Below, in pieces: positions 20,593-21,915 of a stretch of DNA of 21,915 nucleotides (position 1 is the stretch's first letter; each line of letters starts with the position of its first letter). The stretch comes from DAOUBF01 sp034432795 (lineage in GTDB: Bacteria > Chloroflexota > Anaerolineae > DSLN01). The translations under genes were made by a program, and so were the position numbers. The DNA is taken from contig DAOUBF010000045.1 of the NCBI GenBank assembly GCA_034432795.1, positions 1 through 21,915 on the forward strand, in the 5' to 3' direction. The notes beneath the pieces were generated by a model that did no database searches, was not told the origin of the DNA, and saw nothing but the letters and a program-made list of their open reading frames with translations.

Positions 20593-21915
<1,323 letters not shown>

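Overview
The window reads as a GC-rich bacterial chromosome segment, most likely Chloroflexota and probably Anaerolineae or a close class. The grounds are the character of the 16S rRNA fragment at the right edge, several secreted or lipid-anchored Pro/Thr-rich proteins, a secreted peptidase ending in the Chloroflexota-style tail YLPLIWKEG, and short interspersed repeats of kinds common in that phylum. The phylum call is an inference that an rRNA tree would settle. Almost every gene lies on the minus strand; the exceptions are a partial reading frame at the left edge and the NfeD-family gene.

Left part (1-4735): the end of a Thr/Pro/Glu-rich protein, a nested stem-loop repeat, a cupredoxin-like lipoprotein, a large secreted M28-type peptidase with two carboxypeptidase-regulatory-like domains, and a divergently transcribed full-length NfeD membrane protease. 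Next (4742-6856) comes a two-gene DNA-repair operon: a radical SAM protein of the DNA modification/repair type, then an AlkZ-related winged-helix protein. It has a good sigma70 promoter with a perfect 14-bp Gram-positive-type LexA (SOS) palindrome at the predicted start of transcription. An interspersed repeat lies across the start codon of the second gene.

The block 7126-9031 is visibly poorer in G+C and is the most novel part. A membrane-anchored LuxR-type regulator is followed by a secreted six-cysteine protein of unknown family, whose stop codon overlaps the start of a small four-helix membrane protein. That small protein is a paralogue of the membrane domain of the LuxR regulator, sharing the motif SRFSIG. 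The three genes look like an uncharacterised surface-signalling cassette.

The block 9201-13087 is a three-gene operon with its own promoter: a flippase-like integral membrane protein, an FAD-dependent amine-oxidase-type oxidoreductase and UDP-glucose 6-dehydrogenase. This suggests a role in polysaccharide or glycolipid synthesis. The block 13118-16730 is an NAD-biosynthesis operon: glutamine-dependent NAD synthetase, then a fusion of a NadD-like adenylyltransferase with a Nudix/winged-helix NrtR-like module. Palindromes at the operon promoter are candidate operators for that module.

The last protein-coding operon (16770-20465) carries PolX (family X polymerase plus PHP), two tandem paralogous membrane-anchored SH3b proteins and a fumarylacetoacetate-hydrolase-family enzyme, all tightly packed or overlapping. 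A near-consensus promoter precedes polX. The right end is the 3' part of a 16S rRNA gene on the minus strand. Its downstream flank leads straight to the polX promoter without tRNA or 23S rRNA, so this 16S gene appears unlinked from 23S. I see no CRISPR array, tRNA, transposase or intact insertion sequence.
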